A stretch of 64,000 bases of DNA, taken from NCBI GenBank assembly GCA_002082585.1, contig CP020563.1, positions 4,396,001 to 4,460,000 of the forward strand. The letters are read 5' to 3'. A program made the translations under genes and the position numbers. The first letter of the stretch is position 1; each line of letters opens with the position of its first letter. Below the pieces are notes generated by a model that saw nothing but the letters and a program-made list of their open reading frames with translations, did no database searches and was not told where the DNA came from. This DNA comes from Kitasatospora albolonga. GTDB taxonomy: Bacteria > Actinomycetota > Actinomycetes > Streptomycetales > Streptomycetaceae. Positions 1 to 8,257 of this stretch are shown piece after piece.

Positions 1-129
1 GCGCTCGACGCGGAGGTCGAGGCCGTCCAGGACGCGGGCGGGCGGTTTTCCGTAGGACTTGGTGAGGCCGTACGCCTCGATGGCGTAGCTGTCCCCTGCG
101 GACGGGTTCTGTGCGGATGGGCTGGGCAT
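1..129 (-). CDS. ABC transporter ATP-binding protein, N-terminal fragment
   Basis: Only the first 43 codons lie in the window; the gene runs off the left edge. The reading IEAYGLTKSYG followed by VLDGLDLRVE is the usual N-terminal beta-strand region of an ABC ATPase ahead of Walker A, which lies outside. The N-terminal tail before the aromatic A-loop residue is Ser/Pro rich. Proteins of this layout next to a TetR gene are often DrrA-like drug-export ATPases, but the subfamily cannot be decided from this fragment. It is divergent from the TetR gene at 241 and shares a 111-bp intergenic region containing two palindromes, so it is probably that regulator's target. Confidence 0.8.
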   Translation of the reverse strand, partial: MPSPSAQNPSAGDSYAIEAYGLTKSYGKPPARVLDGLDLRVER

Positions 130-147
130 GGCTGTCGGACCCCCTTC

Positions 148-185
148 TGCGTATGACATACGCGTTATTGCGTAAGCATTACGCA
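148..185. promoter_or_regulatory. Paired TetR-type operators
   Basis: Two perfect inverted repeats of related sequence lie in tandem. GCGTATG-A-CATACGC occupies 149-163 and TGCGTAA-GCA-TTACGCA occupies 169-185. Their centres (156 and 177) are 21 bp apart, two helical turns, so two dimers could bind the same DNA face. They sit between the divergent ABC ATPase and TetR genes. Confidence 0.75.
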
Positions 186-195
186 TCTCTAGGAT
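168..195 (+). promoter_or_regulatory. Candidate promoter of the TetR gene
   Basis: A TTGCGT -35-like hexamer (168-173) and a TAGGAT -10-like hexamer (190-195) are 16 bp apart. The second palindrome (169-185) fills the space between them, which would give direct autorepression. Confidence 0.5.
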
Positions 196-240
196 GGGGT
201 CAAGGCGCACGGGGGCACGGAACGCGGGCAAGGGGATGCG

Positions 241-1014
241 ATGGCAGGGAAGAGCGGTGCGGGCGGCGGCGACCTGCCTGCCTCCATCGAGGCCGCCTGG
301 GGGCTGCGGGAGCGCCCGGCCAAGGGGCCGAAGCCCGGGCTGAGCCTGGAGCGGATCGTGGCGGCGGCGGTGTCCGTGGCGGCGGCCGAGGGGCTCGCCG
401 CCGTGTCGATGGGCCGGGTCGCGAAGGAGGTCGGCGCCTCCACGATGTCGCTCTACCGGTATGTCTCCGCCAAGGACGAGCTTTACGTCCTGATGCAGGA
501 GGCGGTCATCGGCCCGCCGTCCCCGCTGCCCGCGCTGGAGGCCGGGGCGGGCTGGCGTGCGGCGCTCACCGAGTGGGCGGCCGGGCAGCGCGAGCAGTTC
601 CTGGCCAACCTCTGGGTGCTCCGGATTCCGATCGGCGGCCCGCCCGCCACCCCGAACTCGCTCGCCTGGTGGGAGCAGGGGCTCCAGGCGCTGGAGGGCA
701 GCGGGCTCGGCGAGGGCGACAAGATCTCGGTGATTCTGCTCGTCTCCAACTTCGTGCGCAGCGAGGCCCTGTTGATGAGCGACCTGGCCGCCGCCGTCAC
801 CGCGCGAGGGGTCTCCCCCGAGGAGGTGGTCGCGGGCCACGAACGCACCCTGCGGCGGCTGGTCGACCCGGCGCGCCACCCCGCGATCCACCGGCTGCTG
901 GACTCCGGCGTGATGAGCGAACCGGACGACCCCGACTACGAGTTCACCTTCGGTCTGACGGCCCTGCTGGACGGGGTCGAGGCGCTGATCCGGAGAACGG
1001 CCGAAGGCGGGTAG
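241..1014 (+). CDS. TetR family transcriptional regulator
   Basis: The 257-aa protein has a TetR helix-turn-helix at about residues 36-82, with the recognition-helix region VGASTMSLYRYVSAKDEL. The long C-terminal ligand-binding domain resembles the TetR_C_1 (tetracycline-repressor-like) type. The ATG at 241 has AAGGGG five bases upstream. The gene is divergent from an ABC ATPase gene and two perfect palindromes lie between them, so it probably represses itself and that transporter. The ligand cannot be inferred. A second, unrelated TetR gene follows codirectionally. Confidence 0.9.
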   Translation: MAGKSGAGGGDLPASIEAAWGLRERPAKGPKPGLSLERIVAAAVSVAAAEGLAAVSMGRVAKEVGASTMSLYRYVSAKDELYVLMQEAVIGPPSPLPALEAGAGWRAALTEWAAGQREQFLANLWVLRIPIGGPPATPNSLAWWEQGLQALEGSGLGEGDKISVILLVSNFVRSEALLMSDLAAAVTARGVSPEEVVAGHERTLRRLVDPARHPAIHRLLDSGVMSEPDDPDYEFTFGLTALLDGVEALIRRTAEGG

Positions 1015-1074
1015 CCGGGCCCCTCTGTCGTGCCCGCGACAGCAAGTCCGTTCCAGGTCAAGGGCGTACGCTTC

Positions 1075-1812
1075 ATGGTCATGAGCGGAGAGAAGGCCGG
1101 CGGCGGGAACGGAAACGGAAGCGCCGCCGGGGCGGTGGAGGAAGAGGGGCGGGAGCGGTCGGGTGCCCCGGCCCCGGAGCCGGTCCGGGTCAGTCTGCGG
1201 GAGCGGAAGAAGCAGCTGACGTACCGGGCGATCTCCGACGCGGCCATCGCGATGTTCCTGGAGCGCGGCTTCGACAAGGTCTCCGTGGCGGAGGTGGCGG
1301 CCGCGGCGGACATCTCGAAGCCGACGCTGTTCCGGTACTTCCCCGCCAAGGAGGACCTCGCGCTGCACCGGTTCGCCGACCACGAGGACGAGGCGGCCCG
1401 GGTGGTCGGCGGCCGGGACCCCGGCGAGAGCCCGCTGGACGCGCTGCGCCGCCACTTCCTGGCCGGGCTGGACCGCCGCGACCCGGCGACCGGCCTCAGC
1501 GACGCCCCCCAAGTGCTGGCTTTCCACCGCCTGTTGTACGGGACCCCGGCGCTGGTGGCCCGCCTGTACGCGTACCAGGGCCGCTCCGAGGCCGCCCTCG
1601 CCCGCGCCCTGGGCGGCGGGACCGCGGAACGGCTCGCGGCCGGGCAGATCATCGCCGTCCTGCGCATCCTGGCCGAGGAGAACTGGCGCCGGATCGACGC
1701 GGGGGAGAGCGCGGACCAGGTGCACGGGGGCGCGGTACGGGCGGCCGAGCTGGCGTTCGTCCAGCTGAGGACGGGGCTGGAGGGGGCCCGGGGCGTGTCC
1801 GGAGGGCGTTAG
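1075..1812 (+). CDS. TetR family transcriptional regulator
   Basis: This 245-aa TetR-family protein has an unusual Gly/Glu/Pro-rich N-terminal extension of about 40 residues before the DNA-binding domain. The HTH is clear (VAAAADISKPTLFRYFPAKEDL, split here as VAAAADIS and KPTLFRYFPAKEDL). The frame stays open from a GTG at 1030, but the ATG at 1075 has AAGGGCG nine bases upstream; an ATG at 1081 is also possible. It is only 60 bp downstream of the first TetR gene and may be cotranscribed. The C-terminal domain gives no recognisable ligand class, so its regulon is unknown. Confidence 0.85.
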   Translation: MVMSGEKAGGGNGNGSAAGAVEEEGRERSGAPAPEPVRVSLRERKKQLTYRAISDAAIAMFLERGFDKVSVAEVAAAADISKPTLFRYFPAKEDLALHRFADHEDEAARVVGGRDPGESPLDALRRHFLAGLDRRDPATGLSDAPQVLAFHRLLYGTPALVARLYAYQGRSEAALARALGGGTAERLAAGQIIAVLRILAEENWRRIDAGESADQVHGGAVRAAELAFVQLRTGLEGARGVSGGR

Positions 1813-1817
1813 TCAGC

Positions 1818-1847
1818 CCTGTCGGCAAACTGCCTTCTGCCGACAGG
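1818..1847. terminator. Bidirectional hairpin terminator
   Basis: CCTGTCGGCA (1818-1827) and its exact complement (1838-1847) form a 10-bp stem with a 10-nt loop between the convergent TetR gene and kinase operon. There is no U tract, as is common for high-G+C actinobacterial terminators. Confidence 0.7.
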
Positions 1848-1865
1848 ACCTAGGACCGACACGAC

Positions 1866-3476
1866 CTAGGAATCGCCCTCCGGGACCGCCCCCACGGCCG
1901 CCTCGGCGATCTTCATGGCTTCCTCTTCGCAGTCGGCGGCCGGGTGCCGCTCCCCGGCGAGGCCGACGTACACGACGAGGTTCGCCGTACGGACGGAGAG
2001 CGCGCAGCTCCTCCAGTCGTCGGCGGCCAGGGGTTCCCAGAACGCCTCGTCGGCGAAGGCGAGTCCGGTCGCGGGCCGTCCGGCCCGGGCGTCGTCCGCG
2101 AAGGTCTTTTCCTGGAGCCTCGTGGCGTTCCCGGAGTAGCCGCCGGAGCGGCGCAGGTGCCAGCGGACATCGGCGTGGGAGACGGGGTCCCAGCCGCTCG
2201 CCAGGTGCTCGTTCCTCTCGTGCCAGGAGCAGCGGGTCTCGGCCATGGAGGTGTGGTCGCTGGAGTTGTCGCTGCCCTCCCGCCGTTCCGGCAGGGGGAG
2301 CCGGGGCGCCGCCTCGGCGCAGGTCGGCACGGTCGCATAGCGGTCGGGCGGCCCGGAGTCGCCGTCCCCGCCGTCGTTCTGTACGTACCACCAGGCCCCG
2401 ACGCCCAGCAGGCACAGGGCGACCGCGGCCGAGACCGCGGCCGTGACCCGGCCCCTCCGTCGGCGCGGGGCCGGGGTGCTCAGCTCGGTGACGGCGGCGG
2501 TGGCGGGCGCGACGACGGCGGTGACGGGGGCGGTGGCGCCGCCCGGTGGCGGCAGGGCCACGGTCCGCTCGGGGTCGGGGCCCCCGGCCAGGAGCCCGTC
2601 GACGCCCGCCCGCTGTTCGGCGATCGCCGCGTGGACGGCGGGCGGCCACGGCCGGGCGGCGGGCTCCGCCGGTCCCAGGGCGGCGAGGAGCTGCGCGGGG
2701 CTGGGGCGGGCCGCCGGGTCCTTGGCCAGGCAGGCGGCGACCAGGGGGCGCAGTCCGGCCGGTACGGCGTCGAGCGCGGGCTCGGCGTGCACGACGGCGT
2801 AGAGCTCCTGGAGCGTCGAGGGCCCGGCGAACGGGCTCCTCCCCGTAGCGGCCAGGACCAGGACCGAACCGAGCGAGAACACATCGCTCGCCGGGGTGAG
2901 CTGACGGCCCTCCGCCTGTTCGGGCGACATGAACGCGGGGGAGCCGACGACCAGCCCGGTCCCGGTCAGCTCGGTGAGGTTCCCGCTCTCGGCGGCCCGC
3001 GCGATCCCGAAGTCGATGACCCGCACGCCCTCCTCCGACAGCAGGACGTTCTCCGGCTTCAGGTCGCGGTGGATCAGCCCGGCCCGGTGGATCTCGGCCA
3101 GCGCCGTCGCCAGGCCCACGGCGAGCCGCCGCACGGCCCCGGTGGGCAGCGAGCCCGAGCGCCCGACGGCCGCGCCGAGCGAGGGACCGGCGACGAACAC
3201 GGAGGCCAGCCAAGGGGTTTCGGCCTCCGTGTCGGCGTCCAGGACGGCCGCCGTACAGGCCCCGGAGACCCGCCCCGACGCCTCGGCCTCGCGCCGGAAC
3301 CGGGCGCGGAAGCCCTCGTCCGCCGCGAACCGGGCGTGCACCTGCTTCACGGCGGCGAGCCGCCCGTCCGGCGCGACGCCGAGGAACACCCGGCCCATGC
3401 CGCCCCGGCCCAGTTCGGCGAGGAGCCGGTACGGTCCGGCGCGGTGCGGGTCCCCGGGACCGAGCGGGCGGGTCAC
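1866..3476 (-). CDS. Transmembrane serine/threonine protein kinase
   Basis: The 536-aa Hanks-type kinase has a glycine loop GRGGMG near residues 24-29, Lys44 in AAVKQV, the catalytic loop HRDLKPEN (Asp138), DFG at 155-157 and SPAFMSPEQ in the activation segment. Subdomains look complete, so it should be active. A basic stretch (PRRRRGR) precedes one membrane helix at about 344-365. The remaining ~170 residues would be extracytoplasmic; they contain paired cysteines and resemble no PASTA repeat. The start is a GTG overlapping the stop of the upstream paralogous kinase by 4 bp, so the two are translationally coupled. The signal sensed and the substrates are unknown. Confidence 0.9.
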   Translation of the reverse strand: MTRPLGPGDPHRAGPYRLLAELGRGGMGRVFLGVAPDGRLAAVKQVHARFAADEGFRARFRREAEASGRVSGACTAAVLDADTEAETPWLASVFVAGPSLGAAVGRSGSLPTGAVRRLAVGLATALAEIHRAGLIHRDLKPENVLLSEEGVRVIDFGIARAAESGNLTELTGTGLVVGSPAFMSPEQAEGRQLTPASDVFSLGSVLVLAATGRSPFAGPSTLQELYAVVHAEPALDAVPAGLRPLVAACLAKDPAARPSPAQLLAALGPAEPAARPWPPAVHAAIAEQRAGVDGLLAGGPDPERTVALPPPGGATAPVTAVVAPATAAVTELSTPAPRRRRGRVTAAVSAAVALCLLGVGAWWYVQNDGGDGDSGPPDRYATVPTCAEAAPRLPLPERREGSDNSSDHTSMAETRCSWHERNEHLASGWDPVSHADVRWHLRRSGGYSGNATRLQEKTFADDARAGRPATGLAFADEAFWEPLAADDWRSCALSVRTANLVVYVGLAGERHPAADCEEEAMKIAEAAVGAVPEGDS

Positions 3477-5086
3477 CGGGCCTTCACCGCCGCCATGGCC
3501 TGCCGCCCGGTCTCCGTGATGACGCTCTCGCAGCGGCCCACCGGATGGTCGGGGCTCTCCACCTTGAGGAAGAGGGTCAGGTTCACGTCCCGGCCGTACA
3601 GCACGCAGTACTCGCCCTTCGGCTCGGTCCGCAGGGCCTCCTCGACGAAGCCGGGGGCGAGGTCGCGCCGGGTGGTGCCGCGCCGGTAGAACGCTTCGTG
3701 CCGTTCCTTCGCGAGCTCGGCACCGGTCCGCCCCCCGGCGCTGTCGTACCGGTTCCAGGAGACGGTGATGTCACCGCCGGAGCGGGTGGTCCATGTGCAC
3801 TGCGCGGACACGCGTTCCTCGGGGGTCTCCGCGACGGGCCGCGGGACGAACCCGGCGGGCACCTCCACCCGCGTGAACACCTCGGCGCAGGTGGGCAGCG
3901 CTGCGGTGTACCGGTCGGCGACCCGGTCCAGCGGCACGTCCCCCGGTGTCGGTACGGGCTCCGGCACCACCAGGTAGTACGCGTCGGCGGCCCAGCCCGT
4001 CGCCCCGGGCACCGTCGCGGCGACCGCTCCGCCGACCGCGAGGGCCCCGGCGGTGACGATCGCGGCGATCCGCAGGCGGCGCCGGGGGCGGGGACGCCGG
4101 GGAGTCCGTACGGGAGCGGTTACGGGAGCAGGGGTGGCGGCGGGTGCGGACAGGGGTACGGGGGCGGGTGCGGGTACCGGAGCGGGCCCGGCGGGCGGTG
4201 CCGTGCGGACGAGCCGGTCCACCTCCGCCCGCTGCGCCGCGATCCGGGCGTGCACGGCCTCCGGCCAGGGGCGGGCGGCGGCGGCCACCGGCCCGAGGCG
4301 GTCCGACACCTCCTGCGGGGAGGGCCGCAGGGCCGGGTCCTTGGCGAGGCAGGCGCCGATGAGCCCGCGCAGGCCCGGCGGTACGGCGGTGAGGTCGGGC
4401 TCCTCGTGGACGACGGCGTACAGGACCGCGGGGACCGAGCCGCCGTCGAAGGGCGGCCTTCCCGCGCAGGCCACGGCCAGGGTGGCGCCGAGCGCGAACA
4501 CGTCGGCGGCGGGCCCGGGGGCCCGGCCCTCGATCTGCTCGGGGGCCATGAAGGCGGGGGAGCCGATGAGGGCCCCGGTGTGGGTGATCCGGGTCGCGTG
4601 GTCGGCGGCCCGCGCGATGCCGAAGTCGATGACCCGGACGCCGTCCTCGGTGAGGAGGACGTTCGACGGCTTCAGGTCCCGGTGGACGAGCCCGGCCCGG
4701 TGGACGTCGGCCAGCGCCCGGGCGAGCCCGGCGGCGAGCCGCCGCCCCGTCTCCTCGGGCAGGACGCCTGCCTCCTCCAGGGCCTCGCTCAGGGTGGGGC
4801 CCGGCAGGAACAGGGAGGCGAGCCAGGGCGCCGGGGCGTCGGGGTCGGCGTCGACCACCGGGGCCGTGTACGCCCCGGAGACCCGGCGGGAGGCGTCCAC
4901 CTCGCGCCGGAACCGGGCGCGGAAGCCCTCGTCGTCGGCGAGATCGGCGTGTACGCGTTTCACGGCGACGAGCCGCCCGTCCGGGGCCGCCCCCAGCAGG
5001 ACCCGGCCCATACCGCCCTGGCCGAGCACGGCAACGGTCCTGAACGGGCCTATATGTGACGGATCGTCGGACCCCGCTGTCTGCAT
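3473..5086 (-). CDS. Transmembrane serine/threonine protein kinase
   Basis: This is the first gene of a two-kinase operon and encodes 537 aa. It has GQGGMG at about 22-27, Lys43, HRDLKPSN (Asp137), DFG at 154-156 and SPAFMAPEQ. A Pro/Ala-rich juxtamembrane segment and a basic patch (RRPRPRRRLR) precede one membrane helix near residue 345, then an extracytoplasmic domain of about 150 residues with an even number of cysteines. The kinase half is clearly paralogous to the next gene, while the outer domains share only the short motif around VPTCAE/LPTCAE. The ATG has a GGGGGAGGCGG Shine-Dalgarno region. Tandem duplication followed by sensor divergence is the likely origin. Confidence 0.9.
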   Translation of the reverse strand: MQTAGSDDPSHIGPFRTVAVLGQGGMGRVLLGAAPDGRLVAVKRVHADLADDEGFRARFRREVDASRRVSGAYTAPVVDADPDAPAPWLASLFLPGPTLSEALEEAGVLPEETGRRLAAGLARALADVHRAGLVHRDLKPSNVLLTEDGVRVIDFGIARAADHATRITHTGALIGSPAFMAPEQIEGRAPGPAADVFALGATLAVACAGRPPFDGGSVPAVLYAVVHEEPDLTAVPPGLRGLIGACLAKDPALRPSPQEVSDRLGPVAAAARPWPEAVHARIAAQRAEVDRLVRTAPPAGPAPVPAPAPVPLSAPAATPAPVTAPVRTPRRPRPRRRLRIAAIVTAGALAVGGAVAATVPGATGWAADAYYLVVPEPVPTPGDVPLDRVADRYTAALPTCAEVFTRVEVPAGFVPRPVAETPEERVSAQCTWTTRSGGDITVSWNRYDSAGGRTGAELAKERHEAFYRRGTTRRDLAPGFVEEALRTEPKGEYCVLYGRDVNLTLFLKVESPDHPVGRCESVITETGRQAMAAVKAR

Positions 5087-5129
5087 ACCGCCGCCTCCCC
5101 CGAGAAGCTTCGCCGGACGGTACGCGATC

Positions 5130-6641
5130 CTATGCCTCCGCTCCCGTCCGCCCGGTGGCGGCGGCCGGGTGCGGCTGCCGGTGCCCGGCGGCGGCGGTCG
5201 GCTCCCGGCGCAGCGTCAGGAACGCGACGGCGAAGGCCGCGACGAGGAGCGCCGCGCCGACGGTGAACGCCAGCCGGTAGCCGCCGGTCAGCGCCTCGGC
5301 CGACGGGCTGCCGGCCGCGCGGAGCGCCTCGGTCCGTCCGGCGGCCAGGGTGGTCAGGACGGCGACGCCGAGCGCCATGCCGATCTGCTGGGTGGTGTTG
5401 AAGAGTCCTGAGGCGAGACCGGCGTCGTCCTTGCCCGCGCCCGACATGCCGAGCGAGGTCAGCGCCGGGAGCGCGAGCCCGAACCCGGCGGCCAGCAGCA
5501 TCACCGGGAGCAGATCGGTGACGTAGTCCGCCCGTACGGGTATCCGGGCGAGGAGGCCGAGGGCCCCGATCAGCAGCGCGATCCCGGTCAGCAGGACGGT
5601 CCGCTCACCGAAGCGGGTGCAGAGCCGGGCGGAGAGACCGAGCGATACGGCTCCGATGACGACGGCGGCCGGGAGCATCGCGAGACCGGTCGCGGCGGCC
5701 CCGTAACCGAGGACCTTCTGCAGATGGAGGGCCACGATGATCTGGAACGAGAACAGCGCGGCCACCATCAGCATCTGGACCGCGTTGGCGCCGGACACCT
5801 TGCGCGAGCGCAGGACGCGCAGCGGCATCAGCGGGGTCCGGGCGGTGGCCTGGCGGAGGACGAACCCGGCCAGCAGGGCGAGGGCGAGCGCCCCGAGGCC
5901 CAGCGTGCGGGCCGAGGTCCACCCGTACGTCTCCACCTGGACGACGGTGTAGATCCCGAGCATCAGACCGGCGGTGACGAGCAGGGCGCCCGTCACGTCC
6001 GCTCCGGCGGCGAGGCCCCGGCCCCGGTCGGCGGGCAGGACGCGGACGCCGACCAGCAGGACGGCGAGGCCGATCGGCAGGTTGATGAAGAAGATCCAGT
6101 GCCAGCTCAGGGCGTCGGTGAGGACGCCGCCGAGGACCTGCCCGATGGAGGCTCCGGCGGCGCCGGTGAAGGAGAACACCCCGATGGCGCGGGCGCGTTC
6201 GGCCGGTTCGGTGAACAGGGTGACCAGGATGCCGAGCGCCACCGCGGCGCTCATCGCGCTGCCGACGCCCTGGGCGAACCGGGCGGCGACCAGCACGGCG
6301 GGCGAACCGGCCGCTCCGGCCGCCAGCGAGGCCGCGGTGAACAGCCCGATGCCGGAGAGGAACATCGGCCTGCGCCCGATCAGGTCGCCGAGCCGTCCGG
6401 CGAGCAGGAGCAGGCCGCCGAAGGCGATGAGGTAGGCGTTGACCACCCAGCTGAGCCCGGCGGGTGTGAAGCCCAGGTCGTCCTGGACGGCCGGCATCGC
6501 GACGGTCACGATCGAGCCGTCCAGAATGATCATGAGCATGCTCGTGGCGATCACCCCGAGGGCTGTCGTCCGGGTCCGGCGGGTGAGCCGGGGCGGCGAG
6601 GCGGTCGGTGTTGCGGGGGTGTGCGGCGTTGCGGTGGACAT
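5130..6641 (-). CDS. MFS drug exporter, DHA2 (14-TM) type
   Basis: The 503-aa protein has about 14 hydrophobic helices, as in EmrB/QacA-type proton-coupled exporters. The antiporter signature GRLGDLIGRRPMF follows TM2-3, and GAAGASIGQVLGGVL is the TM5 motif C typical of exporters. The ATG has AGGAG upstream. It lies 125 bp downstream of, and codirectional with, a MarR gene, the common arrangement in which a MarR repressor controls an efflux pump. The substrate is unknown, and another DHA2 exporter at 8994 is similar in design. Confidence 0.9.
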   Translation of the reverse strand: MSTATPHTPATPTASPPRLTRRTRTTALGVIATSMLMIILDGSIVTVAMPAVQDDLGFTPAGLSWVVNAYLIAFGGLLLLAGRLGDLIGRRPMFLSGIGLFTAASLAAGAAGSPAVLVAARFAQGVGSAMSAAVALGILVTLFTEPAERARAIGVFSFTGAAGASIGQVLGGVLTDALSWHWIFFINLPIGLAVLLVGVRVLPADRGRGLAAGADVTGALLVTAGLMLGIYTVVQVETYGWTSARTLGLGALALALLAGFVLRQATARTPLMPLRVLRSRKVSGANAVQMLMVAALFSFQIIVALHLQKVLGYGAAATGLAMLPAAVVIGAVSLGLSARLCTRFGERTVLLTGIALLIGALGLLARIPVRADYVTDLLPVMLLAAGFGLALPALTSLGMSGAGKDDAGLASGLFNTTQQIGMALGVAVLTTLAAGRTEALRAAGSPSAEALTGGYRLAFTVGAALLVAAFAVAFLTLRREPTAAAGHRQPHPAAATGRTGAEA

Positions 6642-6766
6642 GGGTCCGCTCCTGTCGGTCGATGCGACAGGAGTGACCGTAGCAGATGGTTTTGTTGCAG
6701 ACTATTTCTTTCGGTTCTTCTTTCTCTGGTGGTGCGGTGCGGTGGCCGTGAGGGCTCCGGGCGGGT

Positions 6767-7255
6767 TCACTTGCTGGCCTGGCGCGCCCGGCGGACCGGT
6801 CCCGGGCTCTCCGCCGGGGTCGCCAGATGCCCCCCGGCCAGGGCGTTCAGCGCCCGGACCAGGGCCTCGCGGTCGCGTGCGGGCAGGGAGCCCAGGGCCT
6901 CCTCGTGGACCCGGTCGACGATCTTCTGGCTCTGCCGGGCGAGCGCCGCGCCCTTCTCGGTGACCGAGATGATCCGGGCCCGCCGGTCCCGGCTGGAGGG
7001 GCGGCGCTCGGCGAGCCCGGCGCTCTCCAGGGCGTCCACCGTCACCACCATCGTGGTCTTGTCCATGCCCCCGATCTCGGCGAGCTGGATCTGGGTGCGC
7101 TCCTCCGCCAGGGCGTTGACCAGGACGCAGTGCATCCGGGGGGTCAGGCCGACCTCGCCGAGCGCTGCCGACATCCGGGTGCGCAGGGCGTGGCTGGTGT
7201 GGTCCAGGAGGAAGGAGAGGTCGGGTGAGGTGCGGGCGGGTGCGGTGGGGGTCAT
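6767..7255 (-). CDS. MarR family transcriptional regulator
   Basis: The 162-aa winged-helix protein reads clearly as MarR: LTPRMHCVLVNALAEE, then the recognition region MDKTTMVVTVDALESAGL and the wing with RRPSSRDRRARIISVT. The ATG at 7255 has no Shine-Dalgarno, but TACGCT lies 7 nt upstream, which fits a leaderless transcript. It precedes the DHA2 exporter gene on the same strand and probably represses both. A short inverted repeat at 7276-7290 upstream is a candidate operator. Confidence 0.9.
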   Translation of the reverse strand: MTPTAPARTSPDLSFLLDHTSHALRTRMSAALGEVGLTPRMHCVLVNALAEERTQIQLAEIGGMDKTTMVVTVDALESAGLAERRPSSRDRRARIISVTEKGAALARQSQKIVDRVHEEALGSLPARDREALVRALNALAGGHLATPAESPGPVRRARQASK

Positions 7256-7275
7256 GGCGGCCAGCGTAATGGTTC

Positions 7276-7290
7276 GATCCGTGATGGATC
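7276..7290. promoter_or_regulatory. Candidate MarR operator
   Basis: GATCC-GTGAT-GGATC is a 5+5+5 inverted repeat just upstream of the TACGCT -10-like hexamer of the MarR gene, in the -35 area. Its position suits autorepression. The repeat is short, so confidence is modest. Confidence 0.4.
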
Positions 7291-7452
7291 ATCTGGAAAG
7301 GGATGGCTGTCGCGTCTGGGGGGGCGTCCTGGATGTCGGGGCGCTCCTCGGGTGCCGGGCGCGCCCTCGGGTCTCGGGTCGCGTCTTGGGTGCCGGGCCG
7401 TGCCAGGTGCCGGGCCGCGTCCTGGGTGTCGGGTCGCCCTTCAGGTGCAGGG

Positions 7453-8136
7453 TCACCCCTCGGTTCGGGCGCCGGGTCGGCGCTCCCCTGCCCCGTACGC
7501 GTACGGGCCCAACGCTCGCCGCAGATCCGCCGGTTCGCGGTACAGGGCGCCCGTCATCCCGAGGGCGACGGCCGCGTCGATGTTCTCCTGCCGGTCGTCC
7601 ACGAACAGGCACCGCTCCGGCGGTACGCCCGCCCGTCCGGCCGCGATGCGGTAGATGGCCGGGTCCGGCTTGGCCACCCCTTCCACCGCGCTGCTCACCA
7701 CCGCGTCGGCCAGGTCGGTGAGACCCAACAGGGCGAGATCCTCGTCCAGTTGGAGGGTCGCGTTGGTGACGAGCACCAGCGGGACATGGGTGCGCGCCCG
7801 GCGCAGCAGCGCGACCACCTCCGCGTCGGCCCGGAACGGCGCCCCGGCGAGCGCGCGCCCGAGCGTGCGGGCCAGGTCCGTGTCCCCGCCGACCCGCCCG
7901 GCGAGCCCGGCGGCGATGGCCTCCACCCAGGCGTCCGGGGTGATCCGGCCGAGGAGGAGCGGGAGGTCGGTCTCGGGGGCGTAGGCGATCTCCGTCGTCA
8001 CGCCCTCGGGCAGGCCCGCCTCCCGCTCCAGGGCGGCGAGGGGCGCGGTGTCGTAGAAGCGGATCACGTTGTCGAGGTCGCAGAGCACGGCGCCGTGGGG
8101 GCGGCCGTCGGGTGCCTTTTCCGGAATGGGGATCAC
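7453..8136 (-). CDS. HAD family hydrolase
   Basis: The 227-aa protein has the HAD motifs in order: CDLDNVI with nucleophile Asp20 and acid Asp22, LVLVTNATLQ (motif II Thr/Asn), a lysine in VEGVAKPDPAIY (motif III) and LFVDDRQENI (motif IV). This is the haloacid-dehalogenase/phosphatase layout with an alpha-helical cap between motifs I and II. The usual third position of motif I (DGT) is Asn here, which occurs in the subfamily. The likely reaction is phosphate-ester hydrolysis of a small substrate that cannot be named. It is preceded by a 197-bp gap of degenerate GTGCCGGG-like repeats and is divergent from the hemerythrin gene. Confidence 0.85.
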   Translation of the reverse strand: MIPIPEKAPDGRPHGAVLCDLDNVIRFYDTAPLAALEREAGLPEGVTTEIAYAPETDLPLLLGRITPDAWVEAIAAGLAGRVGGDTDLARTLGRALAGAPFRADAEVVALLRRARTHVPLVLVTNATLQLDEDLALLGLTDLADAVVSSAVEGVAKPDPAIYRIAAGRAGVPPERCLFVDDRQENIDAAVALGMTGALYREPADLRRALGPYAYGAGERRPGARTEG

Positions 8137-8160
8137 CGATATTCGTTGTAGTTATGACGG

Positions 8161-8195
8161 TTGCTATCTTGATAGATAAGCAAGTTGACGATAGC
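8161..8195. promoter_or_regulatory. Inverted-repeat region before the hemerythrin gene
   Basis: TTGCTATC (8161-8168) and GATAAGCAA (8175-8183) form an imperfect inverted repeat. GCTATC (8163-8168) is also complementary to GATAGC (8190-8195). The A+T content is far above the surroundings. This is MarR-operator-like, and a MarR protein is encoded two genes downstream. Confidence 0.45.
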
Positions 8196-8257
8196 TTCCT
8201 TCTGTACGGCCCGGCCGGGCGTGTGCGGGTGGAAGCGAAGGGCAACGGGGACAGATC

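Noticed and set aside
111..1853. A 580-codon frame across both TetR genes
   Set aside because: It is a high-G+C shadow frame with Arg/Gly-rich random composition, and the two real TetR genes lie in other frames.
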